Positions 6,770-6,806 of a stretch of 6,806 nt of DNA are shown here, one piece after another (position 1 is the stretch's first letter; each line of letters starts with the position of its first letter). A program made the translations under genes and the position numbers. The notes under the pieces are model-generated. The model did no database searches. It saw nothing but the letters and a program-made list of their open reading frames with translations, and was not told the DNA's origin. The DNA is from an uncultured Chromatiales bacterium (lineage in GTDB: Bacteria > Pseudomonadota > Gammaproteobacteria > Steroidobacterales > GCA-2729495): contig CAJXQV010000067.1 of assembly GCA_913058165.1 (NCBI GenBank), positions 1 through 6,806 of the forward strand. Reading direction: 5' to 3'.

Positions 6770-6806
6770 CTGTCTCTTATACACATCTCCGAGCCCACGA
6801 GACAAG
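6770..6806 (+). other. Illumina Nextera i7-side adapter (not genomic)
   Basis: Positions 6770-6788 are the reverse complement of the Tn5 mosaic end (CTGTCTCTTATACACATCT). Positions 6789-6803 are the rest of the read-2 adapter (CCGAGCCCACGAGAC). The last three bases (AAG) would be the start of the i7 index. On the minus strand this creates a false GTG start and the peptide MGSEMCIRDS in front of pabB. Genome ends at 6769. Confidence 0.98.

Overview
The window is a short contig from a gammaproteobacterium, probably a marine or other free-living type related to the Pseudomonas/Marinobacter/OM60 breadth of lineages. The evidence is the order mltG-tmk-holB-pilZ, a PilZ protein of the Pseudomonas type, and a FadB/FadJ-type beta-oxidation subunit. 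Base composition is roughly balanced by eye. The exact genus cannot be read from the sequence. Both ends (1-48 and 6770-6806) are Illumina Nextera adapter, not genome, so the biological sequence is 49-6769 and both terminal genes are cut by the end of the assembly.

Left part, + strand: the C-terminal two thirds of a multifunctional fatty-acid oxidation subunit (3-hydroxyacyl-CoA dehydrogenase, FadJ-like) end at 1381. After a 121-base gap comes a 348-residue protein with two cyclic-nucleotide-binding-type domains and a C-terminal rhodanese domain with an intact catalytic loop.

Right part, - strand, read from right to left: the end of pabB, then pabC, mltG, tmk, holB and pilZ, a tightly packed probable operon. 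pabC/mltG overlap by ATGA and tmk/holB by TGATG; the other gaps are 28 to 59 bases. pabB and pabC make p-aminobenzoate for folate, tmk makes dTDP, holB is the clamp-loader delta' subunit, mltG cuts nascent peptidoglycan glycan strands, and pilZ is needed for type IV pilus assembly. The two transcription units converge at 2550-2590.

I see no CRISPR array, mobile element, RNA gene, phage or defence genes, and no candidate for a wholly new system. The points worth a second look are the CNB-CNB-rhodanese protein, a HolB lacking its zinc-binding cysteine module, pabB sitting directly before pabC in this operon, and the adapter ends, which create false protein N-termini.
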